Source: Nocardioides sp. IC4_145
GTDB taxonomy: Bacteria; Actinomycetota; Actinomycetes; Propionibacteriales; Nocardioidaceae
Reading direction: 5' to 3'
DNA: 64,000 nucleotides
Assembly: GCF_011250565.1 (NCBI RefSeq)
Contig: NZ_JAANMS010000002.1
Location: 62,001 to 126,000 of the forward strand
Made by a program: the position numbers and the translations under genes. The notes below the pieces were generated by a model, which saw only the letters and a program-made list of their open reading frames with translations, was not told the DNA's origin and searched no databases. Shown piece after piece: positions 41,915 through 51,297 of the stretch (position 1 is the stretch's first letter; every line of letters begins with the position of its first letter).

Positions 41915-42990
41915 TCACCACGGAGATCGCTGAGCTGGAGGACGTGCGCGCCGTTGCGGCCGACTTCTTCGCCAAGCACCGGGCCGCGCTGGACGACGAC
42001 GGCTCCCCCCGCTACGACCGAGGGCTGTGGCGCCGGGCGTGCTCCGATCTAGGTGTCGCTGCCATCCTCGAACCGGAGACCGACGGTGGGCTGGACGGGG
42101 GCGCCGCGATGCTCGCCGCCGTCCTGGTCGAAGCGGGCCGGTCGCTGAGCCCGCTGCCGCTGCTCGGCTCGGCGGTGCTCGCCCAGACCGCACTTCGGCT
42201 GGTCGCCGAGGACGCCGAGCGGGCCGAGCTGCTCGACGGCCTGGTCGCCGGGGAGGTGATCGCGACGCTGGCCCCCTGGGAGGAGTCCCTCACGAGGGTC
42301 ACTGCCACCGCAGAGGGCCGCGACTGGTCCCTGACCGGGACCGTCAGCCGGGTGCTCGACGGCGGTGTGGCCGACCTGGCGCTGCTCCTCGCCCCGGTGG
42401 ACGACCGGGTCGGCCTCTTCGCGCTCGGCACCGGCGGCGAGGCACCCAGCTGGGAGCCGCAGCCCACGGTCGACCTCACCCGGACCTTCGCCCGGCTGCG
42501 GCTGGACGGGACACCAGCCCGGCTGCTCGGGGTGGCCGACCGCGGGGTCGTCGACCAGCTCGCCCACTGGCGGACCCTGGCGGTCGTCGGTGACCAGCTC
42601 GGCGGCGCCGAGGCCTGCCTGGACGCGACGCTGGACTACCTCCGGACGCGGGTCCAGTTCGGCCGTGTCCTGGGCTCGTTCCAGTCCCTGAAACACCAGT
42701 GCGCCGATCTCGCCGTCCTCGTCGACGACATCCGCTCCGCTCTTGCCCACCTGGTGTGGGCGCTCGACGAGTCCCCGGGCGACGTGCCGTCGGCGGCTGC
42801 GGTCGCTGCGATCGCCGGCTCCGACGCCTACGTCACGTGCGCCGAGGAGATGGTGCACCTGCACGGCGGCATCGGCTTCACCTGGGAGCACGACGCCCAC
42901 CGGTACGTCCGTCGCGCCCTGACCGACCGCGGGGCCTTCCACGACGTCCGCGCCGCACGCGAGGAGCTCCTCGCCGCCCACGGGCTGTGA
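41911..42990 (+). CDS. Acyl-CoA dehydrogenase, short divergent type
   Basis: A 359-residue ACAD-like protein from GTG 41911. DLGVAAILEPETDGGLDGGAAM near 45-65, TRVQFGRVLGSFQSLKHQCADLAVLVDDIRSA near 250 and EEMVHLHGGIGFTWEHDAHRYVRRA near 320 match the family, but the FAD/substrate part in the middle (residues 110-200) is degenerate, lacking the usual EPxxGSD motif. Such proteins often pair with a second ACAD subunit as in the ChsE1-ChsE2 heterotetramer; a partner could be the ACAD at 37666. The aldehyde dehydrogenase begins 32 bases later. Confidence 0.8.
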   Translation: MITTEIAELEDVRAVAADFFAKHRAALDDDGSPRYDRGLWRRACSDLGVAAILEPETDGGLDGGAAMLAAVLVEAGRSLSPLPLLGSAVLAQTALRLVAEDAERAELLDGLVAGEVIATLAPWEESLTRVTATAEGRDWSLTGTVSRVLDGGVADLALLLAPVDDRVGLFALGTGGEAPSWEPQPTVDLTRTFARLRLDGTPARLLGVADRGVVDQLAHWRTLAVVGDQLGGAEACLDATLDYLRTRVQFGRVLGSFQSLKHQCADLAVLVDDIRSALAHLVWALDESPGDVPSAAAVAAIAGSDAYVTCAEEMVHLHGGIGFTWEHDAHRYVRRALTDRGAFHDVRAAREELLAAHGL

Positions 42991-43022
42991 CTCCCACCCA
43001 TTCCGCCGCACGAAGGAACGCC

Positions 43023-44513
43023 ATGACCATCGAAGCCTCACCCACCTTGAACCACCTCGCTCCCGAGACTGCGAGCTACCTGAGCGGCAAGTTCTTCGGT
43101 CACGTCGTGGACGGGACCGTCTTGGAATCCGCGGACGGGCGGACCATGCCCGTCATCGATCCCTCGACCGGCCTCGAGGTCGCCACGGCCGCCCGCGGCG
43201 GCCGCGCCGACGTCGACCGCGTCGTCGGCAGCGCCCGGCGCGCCTTCGACGACGCCAGGTGGCGCGGTCTCGCGCCGCTGGAGAAGGAGCAGCGTCTGCA
43301 CCGCTTCTCCCGGCTCATCGACGAGAACCGGGTGATCTTCGGGGACCTCGACGCCGTCGACGCAGGCCTGCTCCGTTCCTACACCAGGTTCCTGGAGGAC
43401 TTCGGGGTCAACGCCACGGCGTACTTCGCCGGCTGGCCGTCGAAGATCCTGGGTTCCATCCCTCCGGTCCCGCCGGGGCTCACGGCGCAGCACCGCCGCA
43501 TCCCCCGCGGCGTGGTCGCGCTCGTGGTGCCGTGGAACGGCCCGACCGCCGTCGTCGCCTTCGCCGCCGCGATCATGGCCGCGGGCAACTCGGTGGTCCT
43601 CAAGGCCGCGGAGAACACCCCGATGAGCGCGGTGCTGATGGCCGAGCTGGCGGTCGAGGCCGGCATCCCGCCCGGCGTGTTCAACGTCCTGCAGGGCACC
43701 GGCGCGGAGGTCGGTGAGGCGCTCGTGACGCACCCGGGCACGGACTTCATCATGTTCACGGGCTCGGCCGCCACGGGCCGAGCCATCCAGCGGGCGGCGG
43801 CGACCACGCTCACGCCGGTGTCGCTGGAGCTGGGCGGCAAGAGCCCGTTCATCGTCTTCGACGACGTGGACATCGCGCCCACGGCGGCCGCCGCGACCGC
43901 GGCGGTCTGGAGCGGGCAGGGCCAGGTCTGCACGGCAGGCTCGCGTGTGCTCGTCCAGCGCTCGATCCACGACCGGTTCGTCGACGCGATGGTCGAGGCG
44001 AGCCGCTCGGTGAAGGTTGGGAACGCCTTCGACCCCGAGTCGACGCTGGGCCCGCTGGTCTCGCGGACCCAGCTGGAGCGGGTGTCGTCCTACGTCGAGA
44101 TCGGCAGGGGTGAGGGCGTCGACGTCGCTCTCGACGGAGGACTCACAGGAGACGGGGGCTTCTTCCACGAGCCGGTCATCTTCACCAACGTGCGCAACGA
44201 CATGCGGATCGCCCAGGAGGAGATCTTCGGGCCGGTGATGTCCGTGATCCCGTTCGACGACGAGGCCGAGGCGTTGCGCATCGCCAATGACGTGGAGTAC
44301 GGCCTCGCCGCGGGCGTCTTCACCAACGACCTGCGCCGCAGCCAGCGGATGGTCGACGGTCTGGACGTCGGGACCGTCTGGGTGAACACCTACCAGGCCG
44401 GCTACCCGACCGTCTCCTACGGCGGGGTCAAGCAGTCCGGCTACGGCCGGACGCTCGGCGAGGAGATGATGCACGAGCTCACCCACGTGAAGTCCGTCTG
44501 GATCGGCGCATGA
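43023..44513 (+). CDS. Aldehyde dehydrogenase family protein
   Basis: A 496-residue ALDH. PWNGPTAVVAFAAAIMAAGN near 174, MFTGSAATGRAIQ near 242, ELGGKSPFIVFDDVD near 273 (Glu) and GQGQVCTAGSRVLVQ near 300 (catalytic Cys) are intact, followed by EEIFGPVMSVIPF and YGGVKQSGYGRTLG. It oxidises an aldehyde to acid with NAD(P)+. It may process an aldehyde released by the aldolase reaction. It is followed by an SDR with ATGA overlap. Confidence 0.93.
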   Translation: MTIEASPTLNHLAPETASYLSGKFFGHVVDGTVLESADGRTMPVIDPSTGLEVATAARGGRADVDRVVGSARRAFDDARWRGLAPLEKEQRLHRFSRLIDENRVIFGDLDAVDAGLLRSYTRFLEDFGVNATAYFAGWPSKILGSIPPVPPGLTAQHRRIPRGVVALVVPWNGPTAVVAFAAAIMAAGNSVVLKAAENTPMSAVLMAELAVEAGIPPGVFNVLQGTGAEVGEALVTHPGTDFIMFTGSAATGRAIQRAAATTLTPVSLELGGKSPFIVFDDVDIAPTAAAATAAVWSGQGQVCTAGSRVLVQRSIHDRFVDAMVEASRSVKVGNAFDPESTLGPLVSRTQLERVSSYVEIGRGEGVDVALDGGLTGDGGFFHEPVIFTNVRNDMRIAQEEIFGPVMSVIPFDDEAEALRIANDVEYGLAAGVFTNDLRRSQRMVDGLDVGTVWVNTYQAGYPTVSYGGVKQSGYGRTLGEEMMHELTHVKSVWIGA

Positions 44514-45283
44514 GCGCGGCGGTGGCGTCCGCCCGACCGCTGACGGGCAAGGTCGCGCTGGTCACCGGGGCGACACGTGGGCTGGGCCGTGCCATCGCAC
44601 AGGGCCTGGCGGAGGCCGGCGCGTGCGTTGCGGTGTCCAGCCGCAAGGCAGAGGCGTGCGAAGCCGTCGCCCGCGAGATCGCCGACACCACCGGGTCGCG
44701 CACGCTGGCCCTGCCCCTCCACGTCGGCCAGTGGGAGGGCATCGACCCCGCGGTGGACGCGGTCGAGCAGGAGCTCGGCCCGCTGGGAGTCGTCGTCAAC
44801 AACGCCGGCATCGCTCCGCTGTCGCCCTCGCTGCTGGAACAGTCGGAGGCGCTGTTCGACAAGACCCTCGAGGTGAACCTCAAGGGCCCGTTCCGCCTGA
44901 TGGCAGTCGCGGGCGCGCGCATGGCGGCCCACGGCAGCGGGTCGATCATCAACATCTCGAGCATCGGCGCGGTCCGCCCGAGCGCCGCCGAGGCGACGTA
45001 CTCGGCGGCGAAGGCCGGCCTCAACGCGCTGACCCAAGCATTCGCCCAGGAGTACGCGCCGGTGGTGCGGGTGAACTGCGTCATGCCGGGCGCGTTCGCG
45101 ACGGACATGGCCGAGAGCTGGGACGAGGAGTTCGTCGGCAAGGTCGTCGACGGGCTGCCTGCCGGCCGGCTCGGCAGACCGGAGGAGCTGGTGGGGTTGG
45201 TGGTGCACCTCGCGAGTGACGCGAGCTCCTACACGACCGGAGCGCTCATCCCTGTCGACGGCGGCCGCCTCGCCGTCTACTGA
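44510..45283 (+). CDS. SDR family oxidoreductase
   Basis: A 257-residue SDR. VTGATRGLGRAIAQGL near 18-33 binds the cofactor, NNAGIAP near 98, SSIGAVRPSAAEATYSAAKAG hold Ser, Tyr and Lys. TTGALIPVDGGR ends it. It probably oxidises a 3-hydroxy group; its place near kinase, ligase and dehydrogenase corresponds to lvaD in the levulinate cluster. Start overlaps the aldehyde dehydrogenase stop. Confidence 0.88.
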   Translation: MSAAVASARPLTGKVALVTGATRGLGRAIAQGLAEAGACVAVSSRKAEACEAVAREIADTTGSRTLALPLHVGQWEGIDPAVDAVEQELGPLGVVVNNAGIAPLSPSLLEQSEALFDKTLEVNLKGPFRLMAVAGARMAAHGSGSIINISSIGAVRPSAAEATYSAAKAGLNALTQAFAQEYAPVVRVNCVMPGAFATDMAESWDEEFVGKVVDGLPAGRLGRPEELVGLVVHLASDASSYTTGALIPVDGGRLAVY

Positions 45284-45338
45284 GGGGCCCACGACCCGCC
45301 GGCCGGCCAGGCCGGCGCGGCTCCCGGCGTCGCGGGAC

Positions 45339-46616
45339 GTGGACGCGGTGGTCGCCGGCACGCCGCAGGACGTGGCGCCGAGCAGGGCGCTCGCGGTGTG
45401 GGGAGTGGCGGTCGCGGCCTACGCGCTGGGCGTCTTCCACCGGTCCTCCCTGGCGGTGGCGGGGCTGCACGCCACCGAGCGCTTCGGCCTGACCGGGTCC
45501 CAGCTGGCTTCCTTCGTCGTGCTGCAGCTCGTCGTGTACGCCGCGGCGCAGGTGCCCATGGGGATCCTGGTGGACCGTGTGGGCCCTCGCCGCGTCCTGC
45601 TCGGTGGCGTCCTGGTCATGAGCGTCGGGCAAGCGGTCTTCGCCCTCGCCGACTCCTACGCCGGGGTCCTGGCCGCCCGCGCGGTCGTCGCCCTGGGCGA
45701 GGCGGCCTCGCTCGTGTGCGTCCTGCGACTGATCCCGGCCTGGTTCCCCTCGGTGCGGGTGCCCCTCCTGACCCAGGCGACCGGACCTGTCGGCCAGCTC
45801 GGGGCGGTGGCAGCCACGGCACCCACGGTCTGGAGCCTGCGCCACCTGGGGTGGGAGGCGACCTACCTGACGTCGGCTGTGGCCGGTCTCGCTGTCGTGG
45901 TTGCCCTCGTCGTCGTGGTAGGGGACGAACCGGCGAGACGGGTGCGCACCGGGACGCCGCTGGCATGGGCCGGCATCCGCCGCAGCATCCGCGAGTCCTG
46001 GGCGCGGCCGGGCACGCGCCTGGGCTTCTGGCTCCACTTCACGCACCACTTCAGCCCGTCGGTCCTCGGTCTCCTCTGGGGCTACCCGTTCCTGGTGATC
46101 GGCCAGGGCTTGAGCGAGGAGGTCGCGGGCCTGCTGCTGAGCCTGATGATGCTCACCATCGTCGTCGCCGGCCCAGTGACGGGCTGGTGGACAGGCGGCC
46201 GTCCGTCGCTCCAGGTGACCTACGCAGTGGGTTGCACGGGCGGCCTCGCCGCGGTCTGGGCGGCGGTGCTCGCCTGGCCGGGCGACGCCCCGATCGGGTT
46301 GCTCGTCGGATTGATGGTGGCCGCGGGGGTCGCCGGTCCCTGCGCCCTCCTCGGATTCGAGGCCGCCAGGTGGCGCAGCCCGTCCAGCACCCTCGGCCTC
46401 ACCAACGCCCTCGTGAACTGCGGTGGCTTCCTCGCGAGCCTGCTCGCGGTGCTCGCCGTCGGCGTCGTGCTCGACGTGTCGGGCGGGAGCGGCCCGGACG
46501 GGCCGACGGCGCTGCACCTCGACGTGGCCATGACGGTGCAGTTCGTCCTCTGGGGACTGGGCTTCGTCCAGGTCAGGCGGCAGTGGAGGCGCTGCTCGGT
46601 CGGTGCGGCGTCGTGA
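45339..46616 (+). CDS. MFS transporter
   Basis: A 425-residue (from GTG 45339) membrane protein with about 12 hydrophobic helices. GILVDRVGPRRVLLGG near 73-88 is the loop 2-3 MFS signature, and LVVGDEPARRV-like and basic loops separate helices. No RBS stands out and the frame remains open to 45216, overlapping the SDR gene, so the start is uncertain; a second GTG is at 45348. It may import the substrate or expel an intermediate. It closes the long operon and is convergent with the LysR gene, 15 bases away. Confidence 0.85.
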   Translation: MDAVVAGTPQDVAPSRALAVWGVAVAAYALGVFHRSSLAVAGLHATERFGLTGSQLASFVVLQLVVYAAAQVPMGILVDRVGPRRVLLGGVLVMSVGQAVFALADSYAGVLAARAVVALGEAASLVCVLRLIPAWFPSVRVPLLTQATGPVGQLGAVAATAPTVWSLRHLGWEATYLTSAVAGLAVVVALVVVVGDEPARRVRTGTPLAWAGIRRSIRESWARPGTRLGFWLHFTHHFSPSVLGLLWGYPFLVIGQGLSEEVAGLLLSLMMLTIVVAGPVTGWWTGGRPSLQVTYAVGCTGGLAAVWAAVLAWPGDAPIGLLVGLMVAAGVAGPCALLGFEAARWRSPSSTLGLTNALVNCGGFLASLLAVLAVGVVLDVSGGSGPDGPTALHLDVAMTVQFVLWGLGFVQVRRQWRRCSVGAAS

Positions 46617-46631
46617 GCCCCGCCTCTGGGG

Positions 46632-47516
46632 TCAGGCGAGCTCGGTCGCCCGACGCTGCACCTCGGTGCGGATCTCCGCCAACGCCGCGACTGCCGGCGC
46701 CCGCCGGAACGAAGCCGGGGCGAGGGCGGCCACGAACTTCAGCTCCACCCGCACCCGGCGGGCCAGCACCGGCTCGAGCGAGCTGGACCGCCGGGCGAGG
46801 AAGGTGGGCAGGAGCGCGATGCCGCCCCCAGCGCGTGCGGCCTCGACCTGAGCGAAGACGCTGGTCGAGCCGAGCTCGACGGCGTGCGTGGCGAACAACC
46901 GGTCGACGAGCTGGAGATCGCTGACGCGGAGTGCCCCCTCGACGTAGTAGATCAGTGCGTGGCGTTCCAGGTCGGCCAGCTGGTGAGGGCGACCCGCGCG
47001 GTCGAGGTACTCGCTCGATGCGAACAACCCCAACGAGTAGGTCGCCAGGTCCACCGTGCGCACACGCGGCGACAGCGCGTCGCCGACCCCGACCTCGACG
47101 TCGACTCCACTGCCGTGGACGATGGGACGTGTCGTCGCGGTGAGCTCGACGGTGACGCGCGGGTGCTGGGCCCGAAGCCGGGCCAGCGCCGGGGCGGCGA
47201 AGCACGCGGAGAACGCCTCAGGCGCCGAGACGCGCACGAGTCCGGTCAGCTCCTGGCCGTCGCCGCCCGCCGCGGGGTGGCGAGCAGTCGCAACGGCTCG
47301 CTCGACCGCCTCGGCGGCCGGGAGCAGGGACCGCCCGAGGTCGGTCAGCTGGCAGCCGGTCGTCGACCGTGACACCACCGGAGCGCCCACGGCGACCTCC
47401 AGGACGTCGAGCCGCCGCGACAACGTCGAGTGCGTCAGGCCCAGCACGCGCGCGGCTGTGTTGAGACTTCCGCTCCGTGCCACCTCGAGCAGGACCACCA
47501 GGTCATCGGCGCGCAT
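46632..47516 (-). CDS. LysR-family transcriptional regulator
   Basis: A 294-residue LTTR. The N-terminal winged helix-turn-helix (LLEVARSGSLNTAARVLGLTHSTLSRRLDVLE) is followed by a substrate-binding domain with two lobes. ATG at 47516 is chosen for its GGGAGGAA site. It is divergent from the 3-hydroxyisobutyrate dehydrogenase-like gene with an inverted repeat CGCACA-N5-TGTGCG between, so it most likely controls the beta-oxidation module 47629-53729 in response to an intermediate. Confidence 0.92.
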   Translation of the reverse strand: MRADDLVVLLEVARSGSLNTAARVLGLTHSTLSRRLDVLEVAVGAPVVSRSTTGCQLTDLGRSLLPAAEAVERAVATARHPAAGGDGQELTGLVRVSAPEAFSACFAAPALARLRAQHPRVTVELTATTRPIVHGSGVDVEVGVGDALSPRVRTVDLATYSLGLFASSEYLDRAGRPHQLADLERHALIYYVEGALRVSDLQLVDRLFATHAVELGSTSVFAQVEAARAGGGIALLPTFLARRSSSLEPVLARRVRVELKFVAALAPASFRRAPAVAALAEIRTEVQRRATELA

Positions 47517-47533
47517 GGGTTCCTCCCGACCGT

Positions 47534-47560
47534 TGTGCATCTGCGCACATCTGCTGTGCG
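47534..47560. promoter_or_regulatory. Probable LysR binding site
   Basis: TGTGC (47534-47538), GCACA (47545-47549) and the inverted repeat CGCACA-N5-TGTGCG (47544-47560) form three half-sites close to the LysR start. LysR proteins bind such repeated sites in divergent regions. Confidence 0.5.
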
Positions 47561-47628
47561 AATTGCAGCGTAGCGAGGGCGCGGCACGAGCGGCACGCTT
47601 CAGTCGTCCATCGAGAAGGAGAAATGTC

Positions 47629-48513
47629 ATGAGGATCGGTTGGCTGGGCCTCGGCAACATGGGCCTCCCCATGGCGGGCCGACTGGTCGACGCCGGGCAC
47701 GAGGTGCTCGGCTACGACGTCACCGCGCCGGCACGACGGGCGGCCGCGTCGAGGGGGATCACGGTTGCCGACAGCGTCGCCGACGCGGTGACAGGCGCCG
47801 ACGCGGTCTTCACCATGCTCCCGAACGGTGCGGTCGTCCGGGAGGTGCTCGTGGAGCACTCCGCGCTCGTGCGTGCACCGGCGAGAGCGGTCTTCATCGA
47901 CTGCTCCACGATCGACATCGCCGACGCCCACGACCTGCACACCGCGGCCGTCTCCGCGGGCCGGCGGTTCCTGGATGCTCCGGTGTCCGGCGGCGTGGGG
48001 GGCGCAGCCGGCGGCTCGCTGACCTTCATGGTGGGAGGCGACGCCGAGGTGCTCGCCACCGTCCGGTCGCTCGTCCAGGCGATGGCGGGGCGGATCGTGC
48101 ACGTCGGGGGCCCCGGCGCGGGGCAGGCAGCGAAGATCGTCAACAACATGATGCTGGGCATCAACCTGGCCGGCCTCTGCGAGGGCGCAGTCCTGGCCGA
48201 GCGGCTCGGTCTCGACGCAGCGACCTTCCAGTCCTTGGCGGCGGCGTCGTCCGGCGACAGCTGGGCCCTCCGGACCTGGTACCCCGCGCCCGGCGTGGTG
48301 CAGTCCGCAGCGGTGAACCGCGACTTCGACGGCGGCTTCGCTGCGGACCTGCTCGCCAAGGACCTCCGTCTGGCGCTGCAGGCCGGCGAGCGGACCGGGA
48401 CCCCCCTGCCGCACGCGACGGCAGTCGCCGAGGCGATGCACGACCTGCACGAGCGCGGCCACGGCGGCAAGGACTGCACGGTCCTGGTTCGAAGCGTCGC
48501 CGGTTCGTGGTGA
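47629..48513 (+). CDS. 3-hydroxyisobutyrate dehydrogenase family protein (NAD-binding)
   Basis: A 294-residue beta-hydroxyacid dehydrogenase. GWLGLGNMGLPMAGRL near 4-19 is the NAD(P) loop, FLDAPVSGGVGGAAGGSL near 117-134 the substrate loop, GAGQAAKIVNNMMLG near 163-177 contains the catalytic Lys-Asn. Known members oxidise 3-hydroxyisobutyrate or tartronate semialdehyde. It opens the module after the LysR gene; 34 bases later comes an aldehyde dehydrogenase, so alcohol-to-aldehyde-to-acid (possibly methylmalonate semialdehyde type) oxidation is likely. Confidence 0.9.
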   Translation: MRIGWLGLGNMGLPMAGRLVDAGHEVLGYDVTAPARRAAASRGITVADSVADAVTGADAVFTMLPNGAVVREVLVEHSALVRAPARAVFIDCSTIDIADAHDLHTAAVSAGRRFLDAPVSGGVGGAAGGSLTFMVGGDAEVLATVRSLVQAMAGRIVHVGGPGAGQAAKIVNNMMLGINLAGLCEGAVLAERLGLDAATFQSLAAASSGDSWALRTWYPAPGVVQSAAVNRDFDGGFAADLLAKDLRLALQAGERTGTPLPHATAVAEAMHDLHERGHGGKDCTVLVRSVAGSW

Positions 48514-48547
48514 CCAGCGCAGGACCGACGAGAACGAGGACGATGTC

Positions 48548-50050
48548 ATGAAGCTGCAGACCACCATCGACGCTCCCGACGCCGGAACGCCGGACTGGCC
48601 GATGCTGATCGGAGGGAAGTGGGTGCCCTCGCTGGGCGGCCAGTGGCGGGACGTCGTGTCGCCGGCACGTGGGGACCAGGTGCTGGCGCGCGTGCCGTCC
48701 GGGACCACCGCCGACCTCGACCGGGCCGTCGAGGCGGCCACGGACGCGTTGCCGGCCTGGCGGGCGCTGCACTTCCGCGAGCGCGGCACGATCCTGCTGC
48801 GGATCGCGGACGCGCTGGAGGAGCTGTCGGAGGAGTTCGCGGTGCTGACCGCGCAGGACACCGGCAACGCGCTGCGCACCCAGGCGCGACCGGAGTCGGC
48901 GACGCTGGTGGCGCTGTTCCGCTACTTCGGCGGCGTCGCCGGCGAGTTCAAGGGCACCGTGCTGCCGGCCGGCGACGACCAGCTGCAGTACACCCGGCTC
49001 GAGCCGCTCGGCGTGGTCGGCGCGATCCTGCCGTGGAACTCCCCGCTGATGATCGCCGGCATGAAGATCCCCGCGGCGCTGGCGGCGGGGAACACGCTGG
49101 TGGTCAAGCCGGCCGAGGACGCCCCGCTGACCATCGTGAAGCTCGCTCAGGTCATCAACGACCACGTGCCCGCGGGTGTGTTCAACCTCGTGACCGGACG
49201 CGGCAGCGTCGTGGGCCAGGCGATGGCCGAGCACCCCGGCATCCACAAGGTGTCGTTCACGGGTTCCTCCGAGGTCGGGCAGGGCGTGGCCGAAGCCGCC
49301 GGGCGCCGCTTGGCCCACGCGAGCCTCGAGCTGGGCGGCAAGTCCCCGAACATCGTGTGCCCCTCCGCGGCCGAGCCCGACGTCATCGAGGCGACCGCCG
49401 ATGGAGTGCTGTTGGCCATGCGGTTCACCCGACAGGGGCAGTCCTGCACGGCCGGGTCGCGGCTCTTCCTCCACGCCGACATCCACGACGAGTTCCTCGA
49501 GGTCCTGGCCCGCAAGGTCTCCGCACTGAAGGTCGGCGACCCACTCGCGGAGGACACCGACATGGGCGCGATCATCAACGAGAAGCAGCACGCGTCCGTC
49601 CTCGCCTACGTCGAGGACGGGACGTCCCAGCCGGGCGTCCGCGTCGTCCTCGACGGCTCGCGCGAGGTGCCCGAGGGCCTCGAGGGCTACTACCAGGGCC
49701 CGACCATCCTCGCCGGGGTCGCCAACGACTGGCGGATCGCCCGCGAGGAGATCTTCGGCCCGGTCCTGGTCGTCATCCCGTGGGAGGACGAGGACGAGGT
49801 CGTGGCGATGGCCAACGACTCCCACTACGGCCTCGCCGCGTTCGTCTGGTCCCGCGACCTCGACCAGGCCCTCGGCCTCGCCCACCGCATCGAGTCCGGC
49901 TGGGTGCAGGTCAACCAGGGCGGCGGCCAGGTCGTCGGCCAGTCCTACGGCGGCTACAAGGCCTCCGGCATCGGCCGGGAGTTCTCCATCGAGGGTGCGA
50001 TCGAGGGCTTCACCCAGACCAAGCAGATCAACGTCAAGCTCGGCCGGTGA
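48548..50050 (+). CDS. Aldehyde dehydrogenase family protein
   Basis: A 500-residue ALDH. PWNSPLMIAGMKIPAALAAGN near 164, FTGSSEVGQGVAEAAG near 238, LELGGKSPNIVCPSAAEPDVI near 259, and RQGQSCTAGSRLFLH near 295 (catalytic Cys) are present, with EEIFGPVLVVIPW near 400 and GGYKASGIGRE. It has no methylmalonate-semialdehyde-specific CoA motif, so it is most like betaine/benzaldehyde-type ALDHs. It follows the hydroxyacid dehydrogenase in the same operon and is followed by a thiolase after 68 bases. Confidence 0.93.
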   Translation: MKLQTTIDAPDAGTPDWPMLIGGKWVPSLGGQWRDVVSPARGDQVLARVPSGTTADLDRAVEAATDALPAWRALHFRERGTILLRIADALEELSEEFAVLTAQDTGNALRTQARPESATLVALFRYFGGVAGEFKGTVLPAGDDQLQYTRLEPLGVVGAILPWNSPLMIAGMKIPAALAAGNTLVVKPAEDAPLTIVKLAQVINDHVPAGVFNLVTGRGSVVGQAMAEHPGIHKVSFTGSSEVGQGVAEAAGRRLAHASLELGGKSPNIVCPSAAEPDVIEATADGVLLAMRFTRQGQSCTAGSRLFLHADIHDEFLEVLARKVSALKVGDPLAEDTDMGAIINEKQHASVLAYVEDGTSQPGVRVVLDGSREVPEGLEGYYQGPTILAGVANDWRIAREEIFGPVLVVIPWEDEDEVVAMANDSHYGLAAFVWSRDLDQALGLAHRIESGWVQVNQGGGQVVGQSYGGYKASGIGREFSIEGAIEGFTQTKQINVKLGR

Positions 50051-50118
50051 CGACGGCGGCTCCCTGAGTCGGTTCCAGGGCGCACGCACCACCGACGTAT
50101 CAGGAGGACCAGGAGATC

Positions 50119-51297
50119 ATGACCAGCGAGAAGATCGTCGTCGTCGACGGAGCGAGGACCCCGATCGGCAGCTTCGGCGGGATGTTCAAGGACGTGCCGG
50201 GCTTCGAGCTCGGCGCGGTCGCCACCCGGGAGGCGCTGCGCCGCGCCGGGGTGGCGGCGGACGACGTCGACGAGGTCGTGATGGGTTGCATCGGCCAGGT
50301 CGGCGCGGACGCCTACAACGCGCGCCGGGTCGCGATCACCGCGGGCATCCCGCAGTCGGTGCCGGCGTACACCGTCAACCGGCTCTGCGGCTCGGGCCTG
50401 CAGGCGGTCTGGTCGGCCGCGATGCAGATGCGCTGGGGCGGGGTCGACATCGCGGTCGCCGGTGGTGACGAGTCGATGACGCGGATGCCGTTCTACGACT
50501 TCGGCGCTCGCAGCGGCTACAGGCTGGGCAACCGGGAGCTGGTCGACGGCACGGTGATGATGCTGACCGACCCGTTCGGCGGCATGCACATGGGCGTCAC
50601 CGCCGAGAACGTCGCGGCGAAGTACGGCGTGTCGCGAGCGGAGCAGGACGAGTTCGCCGCAGAGTCCCAGCGCCGCGCCGCCACCCCGGAGGCGAAGGCA
50701 GCCTTTGCCGAGGAGATCGTCCCGGTCGAGGTCGGTGGCCGGAAGCCGTTCACGGCCGAGGTCGACGAGCACCCCAAGCCCGCGACGACGGTCGAGACGC
50801 TGGCCGGGCTGCGGCCCGCGTTCGCGAAGGACGGGACGGTCACGGCCGGCAACTCCTCAGGGATCAACGACGGCGCCGCGGCGCTGGTGCTGGCGCGGGA
50901 GCCGGTCGCGGCCGAGCGGGGGCTGCGGCCGTTGGTGGCGCTGGAGGCGGTCGCCACCGCGGCGATGGAGCCGGGGCTGATGGGGTACGCGCCGGTGCTG
51001 GCGTTGGAGTCGCTGTTCGAGCGGACCGGCACGACGCCGGCGGACATCGGGATCGTGGAGCTGAACGAGGCGTTCGCCGCACAGGCGGTGGCGTGCATCC
51101 GCGATGCCGGGCTCGACCCCGAGCAGGTCAACCCCTACGGCGGCGCCATCGCGCTGGGCCACCCGGTCGGCGCCACCGGCGCCAACCTCACCCTGCGGGT
51201 CGCCAAGGACATGGTCTGCCGCGACCTCGAGCTCGGCGTGGTCACCATGTGCATCGGTGGCGGCCAGGCCCTGGCCGCGCTGTTCCGGAGGATCTGA
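50119..51297 (+). CDS. Acetyl-CoA acetyltransferase / 3-ketoacyl-CoA thiolase
   Basis: A 392-residue classical thiolase with VNRLCGSGLQAVWSA near 84-98 (nucleophilic Cys), VELNEAFAAQAVACIRD near 310, NPYGGAIALGHPVGATGANL near 335 (His) and CIGGGQALAALF at the C-terminus (second Cys). It is a normal biosynthetic/degradative thiolase, unlike the SCP-x type in the big operon. The next gene starts with ATG overlapping its stop. Confidence 0.95.
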   Translation: MTSEKIVVVDGARTPIGSFGGMFKDVPGFELGAVATREALRRAGVAADDVDEVVMGCIGQVGADAYNARRVAITAGIPQSVPAYTVNRLCGSGLQAVWSAAMQMRWGGVDIAVAGGDESMTRMPFYDFGARSGYRLGNRELVDGTVMMLTDPFGGMHMGVTAENVAAKYGVSRAEQDEFAAESQRRAATPEAKAAFAEEIVPVEVGGRKPFTAEVDEHPKPATTVETLAGLRPAFAKDGTVTAGNSSGINDGAAALVLAREPVAAERGLRPLVALEAVATAAMEPGLMGYAPVLALESLFERTGTTPADIGIVELNEAFAAQAVACIRDAGLDPEQVNPYGGAIALGHPVGATGANLTLRVAKDMVCRDLELGVVTMCIGGGQALAALFRRI